This document shows positions 8,782-16,551 of a stretch of DNA of 64,000 bases, piece after piece (the first letter of the stretch is position 1; each line of letters starts with the position of its first letter). A program made the position numbers and the translations under genes. The notes under the pieces are model-generated. The model was not told where the DNA came from, searched no databases, and worked only from the letters and a program-made list of their open reading frames with translations. The DNA lies in NCBI GenBank assembly GCA_029265615.1, contig JAJUIB010000003.1, positions 98,150 to 162,149 on the forward strand. Reading direction: 5' to 3'. Source of the stretch: Spirochaetota bacterium (lineage in GTDB: Bacteria; Spirochaetota; Spirochaetia; Treponematales; Rectinemataceae).

Positions 8782-9627
8782 TTAGTGCTCCGCCCGTTTT
8801 GCCTCTTCCCACAACTCGTCCATGAGCCGCATTTCGCCCGCGGAAAGCTCGCGCCCCTGTTCCGCCATGCGCCGCTCGACATGGCGGAACCGGCGCGTGA
8901 ATTTCTCGTTCGTGCGGCTTAAGGCGAGCGCCGGATCGACGCCAAGCCAGCGCGCGAGATTGACGATGGAAAAGAGGAGGTCGCCTATTTCCGCTTCGAG
9001 CGCCGCGTGATCGCCCGATCGCGCGGCCGCCTCGCAGGCAGCTTCGGCCTCTGCAAGTTCCTCGCGCGCCTTTGCCCAGACCTCTTCGGAGCGCGGCCAA
9101 TCGAAGCCGACCTTCGCCGCTTTTTTCTGGACCTTGTAGGCGCGTTCAAGCGGCGGCAAGGCGCGCGGCACCTCGTCGAGGATTGAGTTCTTGGGCCTTC
9201 GGCCTTCGACCTTCTCCTTGATCTCCTGCCATTGCTTAAGGACCTTGTCGGGGGTCTCGGCCTTCGCGTCGCCGAACACATGCGGGTGGCGCCGTATGAG
9301 CTTTTCGGCGATGCCGTCGAGCGCTTCGTCCACGCGGAACTCACCCGCCTCTTCGTGCATGTATGAGATCATGGTCGCAAGGAGGAAAAGATCGCCGGCT
9401 TCCTCGCGGATGTGTTCCGCGTCGCCTTCGTCGATCGCTTCGATGAGTTCGTAGGTTTCCTCGACGAGGCCGCCGCGGAGGCTCCGGGGCGTCTGTTCCC
9501 GATCCCAGGGACAGCCGTCCGGTGCGCGGAGCCGCGCGACGACCCGGTAGAGTTCGGCGAAGGCCGTGCCTGCGCGCGCCGCCGCGCCTTCCGGGGGCGC
9601 ACCCTGAGTCTCACCGCGTGCGCTCAT
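8782..9627 (-). CDS. mazG: Nucleoside triphosphate pyrophosphohydrolase MazG
   Basis: A 281-aa protein with two MazG domains. The first contains CPWDREQTPRSLRGGLVEETYEL, the paired EExxE motif (REEAGDLFLL) and WQEIKEKVEGR. The second contains the metal-binding EIGDLLFSIVNLARW block. MazG hydrolyses NTPs and dNTPs to monophosphates and helps clear abnormal nucleotides. The start codon overlaps the stop of the upstream lipoprotein gene by 4 nt (ATGA), so translation is coupled. The length is close to the family (about 260 aa), with a short extra N-terminus. Confidence 0.95.
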   Translation of the reverse strand: MSARGETQGAPPEGAAARAGTAFAELYRVVARLRAPDGCPWDREQTPRSLRGGLVEETYELIEAIDEGDAEHIREEAGDLFLLATMISYMHEEAGEFRVDEALDGIAEKLIRRHPHVFGDAKAETPDKVLKQWQEIKEKVEGRRPKNSILDEVPRALPPLERAYKVQKKAAKVGFDWPRSEEVWAKAREELAEAEAACEAAARSGDHAALEAEIGDLLFSIVNLARWLGVDPALALSRTNEKFTRRFRHVERRMAEQGRELSAGEMRLMDELWEEAKRAEH

Positions 9628-11444
9628 TCGCTTATCCCTCCCGATCCTGAAGATTTGATCGTTGCAAAAAGCCCGAATGCGGCGGCGAAGTCCCCGGCGG
9701 GGAGCATGAAGCCCGTTTCGAGGCGAGAAGCGCCCGCTCTGCCCTCGAGTGCGAGATAGCTGTACCAGTTGCTAAAGCCCGCAGGATCGAAGGCGCTCCC
9801 CTGCCCCGCGGGCAATGCCTTCACGATCATGCCCGCAAGGCGCCGCATCGAGAGCGAGCCGATGAGCTGCACTCGGGCAGGAAGCTGTTTTGAAAATGAC
9901 ACAAACGTGGGGTCGGCTGCTATCGCGTGCGGCGCGGCGGCTCGGTCGGCAAGGGCTTTGAGCTCGGCGGGACTGCCGAGGCTTATCACGATGCGGCCTT
10001 TGGATGTCGCATACCGCAGCGTGAAAAGCCGCGCCACCGCTTCAAGTGCGGCCCGGGCGGCCTCGGCGCTTTCGCCCTGGGCGCCGAACTTTGCCTCGTC
10101 GATGATCCGCAGGGAGAAGCCGAGCTCGCCATAGGCGAAGGCGCCCTCCTTTTTGTCCGTGTGGGCAAGCTCCATGGACATGCCAAAGAGCTCGGAAAAC
10201 TGCGAAAGGATGGCCGCAAGCTCGGGATCCTGTGCCATGTTCTGCACGAGCTTCCGGTACTGTGCCTCGTCCTTGACCTCCTGGAAGGCCTCAAGCCGAA
10301 GGGCGAAGGCCGTGGCGAGGGCCTCAGACAGGGCCTGGCCATCGCCCGTGGCGGAGTCGAGAGCCGCGATTACCGCAGGATCGATGTCGAGATCGAAAGA
10401 GGCGGCCCCGCGGGGTCCTGAGAGTGCGCTCCATTTGGCCATGAGTGCCGCGTAGCGTTCGACGAGCGTGGCGAGTTTTTGTCCCTCGTCACCCGCCTGG
10501 CCTACGAGGCCGGAAGACAGCAGTTTGAGGTAGAGCGCGGAGAGCTCGGTAGCGACCGTCGGCTCGATCGACCATGCGTAGCCGTAGAGCGCCTCGGCGG
10601 AGACCTGGCCGGCCCACTCGAGGGCCGATGGCGCAAGCGCCGCGCGGGCGAAGAGTTTTTCCATCGAAGCCCCCGCAAGCGCGTTGGCGCCTATGCGAAC
10701 AAGGAGCCCCTCGGAGGAGAATACGAGCGCCGCGTCGGCGGAGCCGAGCTCGGCGAGGAGGCTGAGCGCCCCGTTTTCAAGCGCCTTGAGCGCCGTGTCG
10801 CGGCTGGCCATGCCGCCTGAGCCGACGAGGCGGCGCACCTCGGCTTTTATCGCCTCGAAATCGTTTGTCGCAAGACGCTTGAGCGCCACAGGATCCGCCC
10901 AGATTTTGAGCGCATTGGCCGGATAGCGGGCAAGTTCCTTGAGGTCGCGCGCTTCCTTCGGGGGGAAGGAGAGGGGATACGATTCGTCCCCGAAGATGAC
11001 ATAGCCTTCTTTTTTCGCCTGGTAGAGAAGTTGGAATCTATCCCCCGCCAATGATCTGAGCGCATCGATGTTCTGGCCGCGGTAGGGGAGGTACACGAGT
11101 GCACGGAGTTCCTTGGAACCTGGTTCGGCGGGGACGAAGGCGACCGCCCAGGGGCGCGCGGCGTCAAGGCTCTTTTCGATGGCGGCGCGGTTCGGTATCT
11201 GGGCGACAAAGGTTTCGAGCTCGCCTCCGGCTATGGTCGCCACCCTCGCGGATGTCCAGAACCGTTCAAGTGCGGCGTAGAGCTGTGCCGGTTTTTCAGC
11301 GACGAGGGCGATGGCGGCATCCTTGGGGATGAGCGAAACGACCGGCCCTGCGGGACTTCCTTCGACACAGGCGGAAGACAAGAGGGCTACGAGTGCGAAG
11401 AGGGGGAGGAGCGTGCGTAGGGGCGTAGTTCGGGCCATGGACAC
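9624..11444 (-). CDS. Large predicted lipoprotein of unknown function
   Basis: A 606-aa protein with an N-terminal signal and loose lipobox (PLFALVALLSSAC, Cys at about residue 26), acceptable for spirochaetes. The mature part is rich in alternating helices and strands such as LIPKDAAIALVAEKPAQLYAALERFW and GASMEKLFARAALAPS, reminiscent of DUF3352-like secreted proteins, but I cannot place it firmly. It is upstream of and translationally coupled to mazG. Function unknown; probably anchored in the periplasm or at the surface. A TATAGT box at 11471-11476 (minus strand) may be its -10. Confidence 0.75.
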   Translation of the reverse strand: MSMARTTPLRTLLPLFALVALLSSACVEGSPAGPVVSLIPKDAAIALVAEKPAQLYAALERFWTSARVATIAGGELETFVAQIPNRAAIEKSLDAARPWAVAFVPAEPGSKELRALVYLPYRGQNIDALRSLAGDRFQLLYQAKKEGYVIFGDESYPLSFPPKEARDLKELARYPANALKIWADPVALKRLATNDFEAIKAEVRRLVGSGGMASRDTALKALENGALSLLAELGSADAALVFSSEGLLVRIGANALAGASMEKLFARAALAPSALEWAGQVSAEALYGYAWSIEPTVATELSALYLKLLSSGLVGQAGDEGQKLATLVERYAALMAKWSALSGPRGAASFDLDIDPAVIAALDSATGDGQALSEALATAFALRLEAFQEVKDEAQYRKLVQNMAQDPELAAILSQFSELFGMSMELAHTDKKEGAFAYGELGFSLRIIDEAKFGAQGESAEAARAALEAVARLFTLRYATSKGRIVISLGSPAELKALADRAAAPHAIAADPTFVSFSKQLPARVQLIGSLSMRRLAGMIVKALPAGQGSAFDPAGFSNWYSYLALEGRAGASRLETGFMLPAGDFAAAFGLFATIKSSGSGGISE

Positions 11445-11493
11445 CGCCTTGCGGGGTTGGGATGACCGTCACTATATACCACCGGCGCGGGGT

Positions 11494-11523
11494 TTGCGGA
11501 TAGACGCGTGCGGCACCTAGAAT
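11494..11523 (+). promoter_or_regulatory. Putative promoter of the 2-oxoacid oxidoreductase gamma gene
   Basis: TTGCGG (11494-11499), 18-nt spacer, TAGAAT (11518-11523). The downstream GTG start at 11559 has its own GGGAGGG ribosome binding site, so this is a normal leadered transcript. It lies in the 114-nt divergent region shared with the large lipoprotein gene. Confidence 0.5.
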
Positions 11524-11558
11524 AGAAATGACGAAAGCTGGCCTCGGGGGAGGGAAGC

Positions 11559-12140
11559 GTGAGCGAGCAGTATGACGTATACCTCATGGGTGTTGTGGGC
11601 CAAGGGGTGGGCTTTCTTGCCTCGATACTGCTCCGTGCCGCGCGGCATGCGGGGCTCTCCGCGCAGGGCTTGCTCCTTCCTCTTTTGTCCTCCGGCGTAG
11701 AGGCGCATGCTGTGCGCCTTAGCTCCACCAAAGCCCTTGGCTCTGCCAGCGCCGCCGATTTTGTCGGCGCACTCCCCACCTCGGCCGACCTCGTGCTCGC
11801 GCTCGAACGAGGCGAGGCGCTCCGTGCGGCCCGGGGGCCGCTCAAGGAGGGGGGCGTCCTTGCCTGGTACGACGCGGTCGCCCCTCGCCCGGATACGCAG
11901 CATGAGACGACCGTGCGCGCTGCCGAGGTGGAAGAGGCCTGCGGTGTGAAGGGCGCCCGCGCGATCATGGTCTATCTCGAAAAGTTGCCCGCTCCCCGCA
12001 TGGAGGGTGTCGCCCTGCTTGCCACGCTCGCCGAACTCGGCCTTCCTCCCGGCATCCGCCGTGAACATCTCGCGGCCGCCTTAAAGGAACTCCTTCCGGG
12101 CGATGTCCTTGATCTCCACCTTGCCCTTCTTGAGCCCTGA
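11559..12140 (+). CDS. 2-oxoacid:acceptor oxidoreductase gamma-type subunit (IorB/PorG-like), orphan
   Basis: A 193-aa protein of the pyruvate/ketoisovalerate oxidoreductase catalytic (gamma) family. The N-terminus has VYLMGVVGQGVGFLASILLRAA, the GxGGQG-like loop being VVGQGV, and LLSSGVEAHAVRLSS replaces the usual RGG-containing segment. Such subunits work with a large thiamine-diphosphate subunit (IorA, or PorA/B) and ferredoxin to decarboxylate 2-oxoacids. No partner subunit lies on either side here, so it is an orphan or its partner is elsewhere. GTG start with GGGAGGG at 11547-11553. Confidence 0.78.
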   Translation: MSEQYDVYLMGVVGQGVGFLASILLRAARHAGLSAQGLLLPLLSSGVEAHAVRLSSTKALGSASAADFVGALPTSADLVLALERGEALRAARGPLKEGGVLAWYDAVAPRPDTQHETTVRAAEVEEACGVKGARAIMVYLEKLPAPRMEGVALLATLAELGLPPGIRREHLAAALKELLPGDVLDLHLALLEP

Positions 12141-12163
12141 TAGAACCTTTACCGCAAAGCCTT

Positions 12164-12880
12164 CTATTCGGCGACCTCGTATCGTGTGGCAAGCGCCAAA
12201 AGCGCAGCACGGTCGGGAACGCCGAGCTTTTGATAGGCGCGGGAGAGCGTGTTGCGGACGGTGGAATCCGACACCGAGTATTCTGCGGCGATTTCCTTGG
12301 GGGTAAGGCCTTTGATGAGCGCAAGGACGTAGGTCTTTTCCGCAGCCGAGAGGCCCTTGTCCGCAAGTGAGAGCCGCTCTTTTGGTTCTTTCAGGTAGAC
12401 CATGATCTTTTCCTGATACGCGAAGTAGAGCATGAGGAGAAAGGCCGTGATAAAAAAGACGGGCATGAGGGCATTTATCAAGCCACCAGTGCTCTGCAAA
12501 GCTTTGATGATTTCCCATACGTATAAGTATGCAAGGGAAATAATCAGCTTTGAAACGCGATGGCGGTTGAAAAAACCCAGCCGGAACAGCAGGAGCATGG
12601 CTATGACGAATGCTCCAAGACCATAAAATGACTCCCCCTGAAGAATCGAAATAGGAGCCATGATGAGGAACATAAGGGGCTGGAGCCACTGAAGGATGGC
12701 GTAAAAGGCGCTTAGGAAAAAAGCGCCAGCCATCCCTAGGAGAAGCCAATTTGCTCCACTGGTAAAAAGCCGGGTTATGGCACTGGGGCTTTCCACCATA
12801 TATTTTATTCCATTGAGCAGGTATCCCATAGAGAAAATGACGCCTAGAAATATACCGGTTGTTCTAAGTTGTGGCTTCAT
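12164..12880 (-). CDS. Membrane-anchored LuxR-type transcriptional regulator
   Basis: A 238-aa protein. Residues 1-165 hold five or six hydrophobic segments (TGIFLGVIFSMGYLLNGI, WLLLGMAGAFFLSAFYAIL, ALMPVFFITAFLLMLYFAY). A C-terminal LuxR/GerE helix-turn-helix follows (LSAAEKTYVLALIKGLTPKEIAAEYSVSDSTVRNTLSRAYQKLGV). The design suggests a one-component sensor that reads a membrane or external signal and binds DNA while membrane-bound. The start overlaps the stop of the upstream unknown gene by 4 nt, so the two are translationally coupled. Target genes are unknown. Confidence 0.88.
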   Translation of the reverse strand: MKPQLRTTGIFLGVIFSMGYLLNGIKYMVESPSAITRLFTSGANWLLLGMAGAFFLSAFYAILQWLQPLMFLIMAPISILQGESFYGLGAFVIAMLLLFRLGFFNRHRVSKLIISLAYLYVWEIIKALQSTGGLINALMPVFFITAFLLMLYFAYQEKIMVYLKEPKERLSLADKGLSAAEKTYVLALIKGLTPKEIAAEYSVSDSTVRNTLSRAYQKLGVPDRAALLALATRYEVAE

Positions 12881-13407
12881 GGATTATCCCAAAATCCCCG
12901 AAGTGCCTCGTCGAGTGACATATAAGGATCAAGGGGCGAGGAGGCGGAACGCAGAGGCGCGGAGAGTTCGCTGGCAATGCGGTCACGGTCCCATGCGCGG
13001 GCGAGGAGGGGGTTGTACTCGCTGCTGTGCGCATCTTTGTCGAGATCTTTTTGGTAGCCGTTTACCATGACGAGGCCAAGAAGGCGCATGCCGCGGTCGA
13101 TGATCTCTGGATCGCCGCCCTGAAAATCCGCAATGGGGGCAAGGCGTGCAAGAGGATCGCGGTTGTCGAGGGGGCCGTGATCAAAGACCTGGCGGCAGGA
13201 AGGCGCGCTTGCAAGGACAAAGACGGCAAGATGGGCGAGAGCAGTGCGTTCCGGCTGCTGGCAGGCGGCGACAAAGGGGATGGCAGCGACAAGGCGGGCT
13301 GTTTTATTGGCCGCAAGACGCTTCTGTTCCTCGGCGCTGAAACGAAACGCACTGGCGATCTGTTCCACCAGTGTGTTCCACTGGGACGCGGTCAGGGTGG
13401 CGGACAT
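12877..13407 (-). CDS. Unknown protein coupled to membrane LuxR regulator
   Basis: A 176-aa soluble, mostly helical protein that I do not recognise. No signal peptide or membrane segment is seen. It contains two Cys residues (QVAACQQPE region and SAPSCRQVF) and a central FVLASAPSCRQVFDHGPLDNRDPLARL-like stretch. The ATG at 13407 has GAAGGAG 6 nt upstream and follows a good promoter (13433-13460). Its 4-nt overlap with the membrane LuxR gene suggests the two act together, for example as a signal-handling partner; this is inference. Confidence 0.7.
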   Translation of the reverse strand: MSATLTASQWNTLVEQIASAFRFSAEEQKRLAANKTARLVAAIPFVAACQQPERTALAHLAVFVLASAPSCRQVFDHGPLDNRDPLARLAPIADFQGGDPEIIDRGMRLLGLVMVNGYQKDLDKDAHSSEYNPLLARAWDRDRIASELSAPLRSASSPLDPYMSLDEALRGFWDNP

Positions 13408-13432
13408 GGGCGCTCCTTCTCTCAGGAGGTCT

Positions 13433-13460
13433 ATTCTAACAGTATCGACGCAATCGTCAA
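13433..13460 (-). promoter_or_regulatory. Promoter of the unknown-LuxR operon
   Basis: On the minus strand TTGACG (13455-13460), 16-nt spacer and TAGAAT (13433-13438) precede the gene starting at 13407. The GAAGGAG ribosome binding site lies between promoter and start codon. Confidence 0.65.
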
Positions 13461-13517
13461 TATGTTAAAAATGGAGATTTGTGCGTTTGTCTACGGGACG
13501 AGTCTTGTGCACAGCCC

Positions 13518-13546
13518 TTGCACGGAGAACAGCCTGTCGGCATACT
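13518..13546 (+). promoter_or_regulatory. Putative promoter of the PTS IIA gene
   Basis: TTGCAC (13518-13523), 17-nt spacer, CATACT (13541-13546), followed by AAGGAG at 13555-13560 and the ATG at 13566. Confidence 0.5.
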
Positions 13547-13565
13547 TTTCCCGCAAGGAGCCCCT

Positions 13566-14057
13566 ATGGCCATACAAGGCTGTCTTGCCACGCTGGTGGA
13601 GCGCGGCGGTGTCTATTTCAACGTCGGGGGCGGCACGCCCGCGGCCGCGCTCCGCGAAACGGTCGAGACGCTGGTTCTTCCCAAAAGCCTCGATCGCGAG
13701 CTTCTTCTCAAGGCCATGCTGGAGCGCGAGGCGCTCATGCCGACGGCCATCGGGCATGGCGTGGCGATTCCTCATCCCCGCAACCCTTTGATCGCCGACG
13801 CGGCGGAAGAGCGGGTCGCGGTCGTCTTTCTCAAATCACCTGTTTCGTACAACGCGCTCGACCGCAAGCCCGTGACCGTCTTCTTCGTCATCCTTTCGGC
13901 GGGTGCCCGGAGCCATCTCGGGGCGCTCGCCGAGATTTCGCATCTCTGTCAGCGCGCTGAATTTTTGTCCCTTCTTGCGGCCCGGCCTTCGACGGCCGAA
14001 CTTGTGGCGTTCATCGCCAGGATCGAAGCGGAGTGGGCGCAGTCGATCACGCCCTGA
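13566..14057 (+). CDS. PTS EIIA (fructose/nitrogen-type, PtsN-like) protein
   Basis: A 163-aa single EIIA type-2 domain. The phospho-accepting His is H70 in TAIGHGVAIPHPR, the standard IPH motif of the fructose/mannitol/Ntr class. The start at 13566 has AAGGAG at 13555-13560; a longer frame upstream has no such support. As a stand-alone IIA with no IIB/IIC nearby, it is more likely a regulatory PtsN-type protein than a sugar carrier component. The 3' end overlaps the convergent rlmE gene by 11 nt. Confidence 0.9.
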   Translation: MAIQGCLATLVERGGVYFNVGGGTPAAALRETVETLVLPKSLDRELLLKAMLEREALMPTAIGHGVAIPHPRNPLIADAAEERVAVVFLKSPVSYNALDRKPVTVFFVILSAGARSHLGALAEISHLCQRAEFLSLLAARPSTAELVAFIARIEAEWAQSITP

Positions 14058-14646
14058 ATCCTGTCGCGACGAGGTAGGTTTCGAACGATTCGGCTCTGCA
14101 TGCCTGGGGTTTGAAGCCGCGGGCCTGGGTAAAGCGTTGTTTGAGCATATCGATGAGCGCGCGCTCGGAACCGCCTTGGAATATCTTCACGACGAGCGCG
14201 CCGCCTACGGCAAGTGCCTCCTCGCCGTAGGCGATGACCGCCTCGACGATCGACTCGCTTGCGCCCTGGTCGACGAGGCGGTTGCCGGTGGTCGCGGGCG
14301 CGGCATCCGAAAGGACGAGGTCGTAGGGGCCGCGGGCAAGGAGATCGGCCCGAACCTCCGGGGCGTAGAGGTCTCCTTGGATGAAGTGGAAATTGCCGTA
14401 GGGCGGCTGGATGCCGAGGGGGTTGAGATCGACGGCCGCGAGGAAGCCACTGCCCGCGAGGCGTTTGAGCACCCACAGGCTCCAGGACCCGGGGGCAGCG
14501 CCGATGTCGAGAACCCGCGCGCCCTTCTTAAGGAGACGGAATTTCTCGTCGATTTCGGCGAGCTTGTAGACCGAACGTGCGGGGTAGCCTTCCTTTTTCG
14601 CCTTTTGGGCCCAGAAATCGGGCTTCTCATAACTCGAGGCCGACAT
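14047..14646 (-). CDS. rlmE: 23S rRNA (uridine-2'-O) methyltransferase RlmE/FtsJ
   Basis: A 199-aa RrmJ/FtsJ methyltransferase. The SAM-binding motif is VLDIGAAPGSWSLWVL and the K-D-K-E catalytic tetrad is visible: K28 (RSVYKL), D in LVLSDAAP, K in LVVKIFQGG, E in AESFETYLV. RlmE methylates U2552 of the A-loop in 23S rRNA during late 50S assembly. Length matches the family. It is divergent from the polyprenyl synthase gene, whose -35 box abuts the rlmE start codon, so any rlmE promoter must lie inside that gene. Confidence 0.95.
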   Translation of the reverse strand: MSASSYEKPDFWAQKAKKEGYPARSVYKLAEIDEKFRLLKKGARVLDIGAAPGSWSLWVLKRLAGSGFLAAVDLNPLGIQPPYGNFHFIQGDLYAPEVRADLLARGPYDLVLSDAAPATTGNRLVDQGASESIVEAVIAYGEEALAVGGALVVKIFQGGSERALIDMLKQRFTQARGFKPQACRAESFETYLVATGFRA

Positions 14647-14674
14647 GGACAGCGTCTCCCTTCTCGACTATCGT
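14646..14674 (+). promoter_or_regulatory. Promoter giving leaderless polyprenyl synthase mRNA
   Basis: TGGACA (14646-14651), 17-nt spacer, TATCGT (14669-14674). Transcription about 7 nt downstream would start at or next to the ATG at 14681. The same TATCGT-N6-ATG layout occurs before the genes at 47132 and 58826. Confidence 0.6.
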
Positions 14675-14680
14675 AGAGGC

Positions 14681-15715
14681 ATGCGCACCGAGTATACGCA
14701 ACTCCTCGCCCTCATAGAAGGGGAGATCGCCCGTGTCCTTCCTACGGCGCCCGACGAGGCCTGGTTCGCCCGCTTCTTCGGCCCCTTGCCGAATCCCCCT
14801 GCCGAAGAAATCGCCCGGAGTCTCAACTCGCCCGCCCTCGAGCTCATCCGCAGGGGCGGCAAGCGGTGGCGGCCGCTTCTGCTCGTGCTCGCCGCGCGCG
14901 CGTTCGGACGCGAGGACGGCGCCCTGTCGCTCGCCCCCCTCGTGGAGATCGCACACAACGGTACGCTCATTGTCGACGACATCGAGGATGCTGCGGACAT
15001 GCGGCGCGGCGGTCCCGCCATACATCTCATGTACGGACTCGATCTTGCGGTGAACGCCGGGAACCTTCTCTACTTCCTTCCGCTTGCGCTCATCGACGAG
15101 TTCGATGGGTCGGCCGCGCTTAGGCTCTCCCTCCATGGGCGGTATGCGCTCCATATGCGGCGTCTGCATCTCGGCCAGGCGATGGACATCACCTGGCATC
15201 GCACGCATTCGTACATCCCCTCGGTGGATCACTACCTCGCCATGTGCGCGCTCAAGACGGGCGTTCTCGCGCGGGCTGCCGCCGAGCTTGGCGCACTCGC
15301 CGCGGGCTCTGGAGCGGGGGCCGCTGAGGCTCTCGGCTCCGCCTTCGAGTCGGTGGGGGTCGCGTTTCAGATTCTCGACGATGTCCGCAATCTCCGCGAG
15401 GGGAATCCGGGCAAAAAGCGGGGTGACGACATCGTCGAGGGGAAAAAGAGCCTTCCGGTCATTGTGGCCTGTGATCGGGAGCCCCGGCTGCGCCGCGAGC
15501 TCCCGCGGCTGTTTAACGAGGCCCGTGCAGGCGGGCCCGACTCTTCTGCGGTCGAGGAGACAATCGGGATGATTTCCCGGACGGGGGCGATAGACGAGGC
15601 GGAGCGCCGCGCACGGGCCATTCTGCAAGCGGTGCGGGGTGTCATACCCGGGCTTCTGCCGATGGAACCCGGCCCTGCCGAGCTTGACGGTCTCTTTCCG
15701 CTCCTTGAAGGCTAG
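14681..15715 (+). CDS. Polyprenyl (trans-prenyl) diphosphate synthase
   Basis: A 344-aa head-to-tail prenyl synthase. The first aspartate-rich motif is complete (DDIEDAADMRRG), GKRWRP lies upstream, and the GDDIVEGKKSLP region is intact. The second Asp motif reads FQILDDVRNL, ending in Asn instead of the usual Asp. These enzymes extend allylic diphosphates with isopentenyl diphosphate for quinone or undecaprenyl-type lipids; the chain length cannot be read here. I place the start at 14681 because a promoter ends at 14674; a start at 14645 would add 12 residues (MDSVSLLDYRRG) and overlap the rlmE start. Confidence 0.88.
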   Translation: MRTEYTQLLALIEGEIARVLPTAPDEAWFARFFGPLPNPPAEEIARSLNSPALELIRRGGKRWRPLLLVLAARAFGREDGALSLAPLVEIAHNGTLIVDDIEDAADMRRGGPAIHLMYGLDLAVNAGNLLYFLPLALIDEFDGSAALRLSLHGRYALHMRRLHLGQAMDITWHRTHSYIPSVDHYLAMCALKTGVLARAAAELGALAAGSGAGAAEALGSAFESVGVAFQILDDVRNLREGNPGKKRGDDIVEGKKSLPVIVACDREPRLRRELPRLFNEARAGGPDSSAVEETIGMISRTGAIDEAERRARAILQAVRGVIPGLLPMEPGPAELDGLFPLLEG

Positions 15716-15784
15716 AGGCGGGGCGCCTTGCTTCAGGCCCGGTCGGGCGGCGAATCCGCGAACCATGAGGCCTTTAGCCGGTCT

Positions 15785-15814
15785 TTGCGCGCTCTATGGC
15801 TTCGGCCTTATACT
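15785..15814 (+). promoter_or_regulatory. Promoter of the bifunctional nuclease gene
   Basis: TTGCGC (15785-15790), 18-nt spacer, TATACT (15809-15814). GGAGG at 15821-15825 follows, then the ATG at 15830, giving a very short leader of about 9 nt. Confidence 0.55.
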
Positions 15815-15829
15815 TGATGCGGAGGGGTG

Positions 15830-16474
15830 ATGTCTTCCGAAACCTTTGTCGAAGCGGACATCTGGACGGTGGCGCAGACGGACCAAGGCAATGTGGTCCT
15901 CGTGCGGCCGCGCGGCTCGGATCTCGCGGTGCCGATTTTCATAGGGCAGCTTGAAACGCAGTCCATCCTTATCGGCATGGGCGGGGTCGAGGTGCCTCGC
16001 CCCCTCACCCACGACCTTGCCATTTCGCTCGTGCGGAGCCTTGGTGCCGAGATACGCCGCATCGAAATCAACGATCTCCAGGAGGGCACGTTTTTCGCCC
16101 GGCTCGTGCTCATGCGCGAGGGACTGGAATTGTTCGTGGATGCCCGGCCCTCTGATGCCATCGGGATCGCGGTGCGGATCGCCTGTCCGGTGTTTATCGC
16201 GGAATCGGTGGTTGACGAAGCGGGTATTTCTGTCAACCTGGTGACCGAGGGCGCGGGCGACGCGCGCGAGGAGCCCGGTGGCACATTCGAGGGCGCGCCA
16301 TCAGGCTCGCCTAATGGCGCGCCTGATGGCGATGGGGCCGGCCGGGCTGGTGGCGCACCGAATGCCGCGGAGGCCCTCAGGCTGCGCAAGGAGCTTGAAG
16401 AAGCGATTGCGGGAGAGGACTACGAGCGCGCTGCCATTATCCGGGACCGGCTTAAAGAGCTTGGCGCCGTGTGA
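15830..16474 (+). CDS. Bifunctional nuclease (DUF151/BFN) domain protein with UVR motif
   Basis: A 214-aa protein. Residues ~8-130 form the DUF151/BFN domain: VVLVRPRGSDLAVPIFIGQLETQSI, RPLTHDLAISLVRSLGA and the conserved LFVDARPSDAIGIAVRI. A linker rich in Gly, Ala and Pro (GAPSGSPNGAPDGDGAG) leads to a C-terminal UvrB/UvrC-type helical hairpin (LRKELEEAIAGEDYERAAIIRDRLKELG). BFN proteins are reported to act on DNA/RNA or influence nucleic-acid metabolism, while the UVR motif mediates protein contacts. The ATG at 15830 is preferred over the GTG 3 nt upstream, which touches the ribosome binding site. Confidence 0.87.
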   Translation: MSSETFVEADIWTVAQTDQGNVVLVRPRGSDLAVPIFIGQLETQSILIGMGGVEVPRPLTHDLAISLVRSLGAEIRRIEINDLQEGTFFARLVLMREGLELFVDARPSDAIGIAVRIACPVFIAESVVDEAGISVNLVTEGAGDAREEPGGTFEGAPSGSPNGAPDGDGAGRAGGAPNAAEALRLRKELEEAIAGEDYERAAIIRDRLKELGAV

Positions 16475-16551
16475 GTCTGCCGCGCTATGCCGCTTCCCCC
16501 CGCGCCCGGTGCGGTGTACACTAAGCGCGGTCGCATGACGGCCGATTTTCC

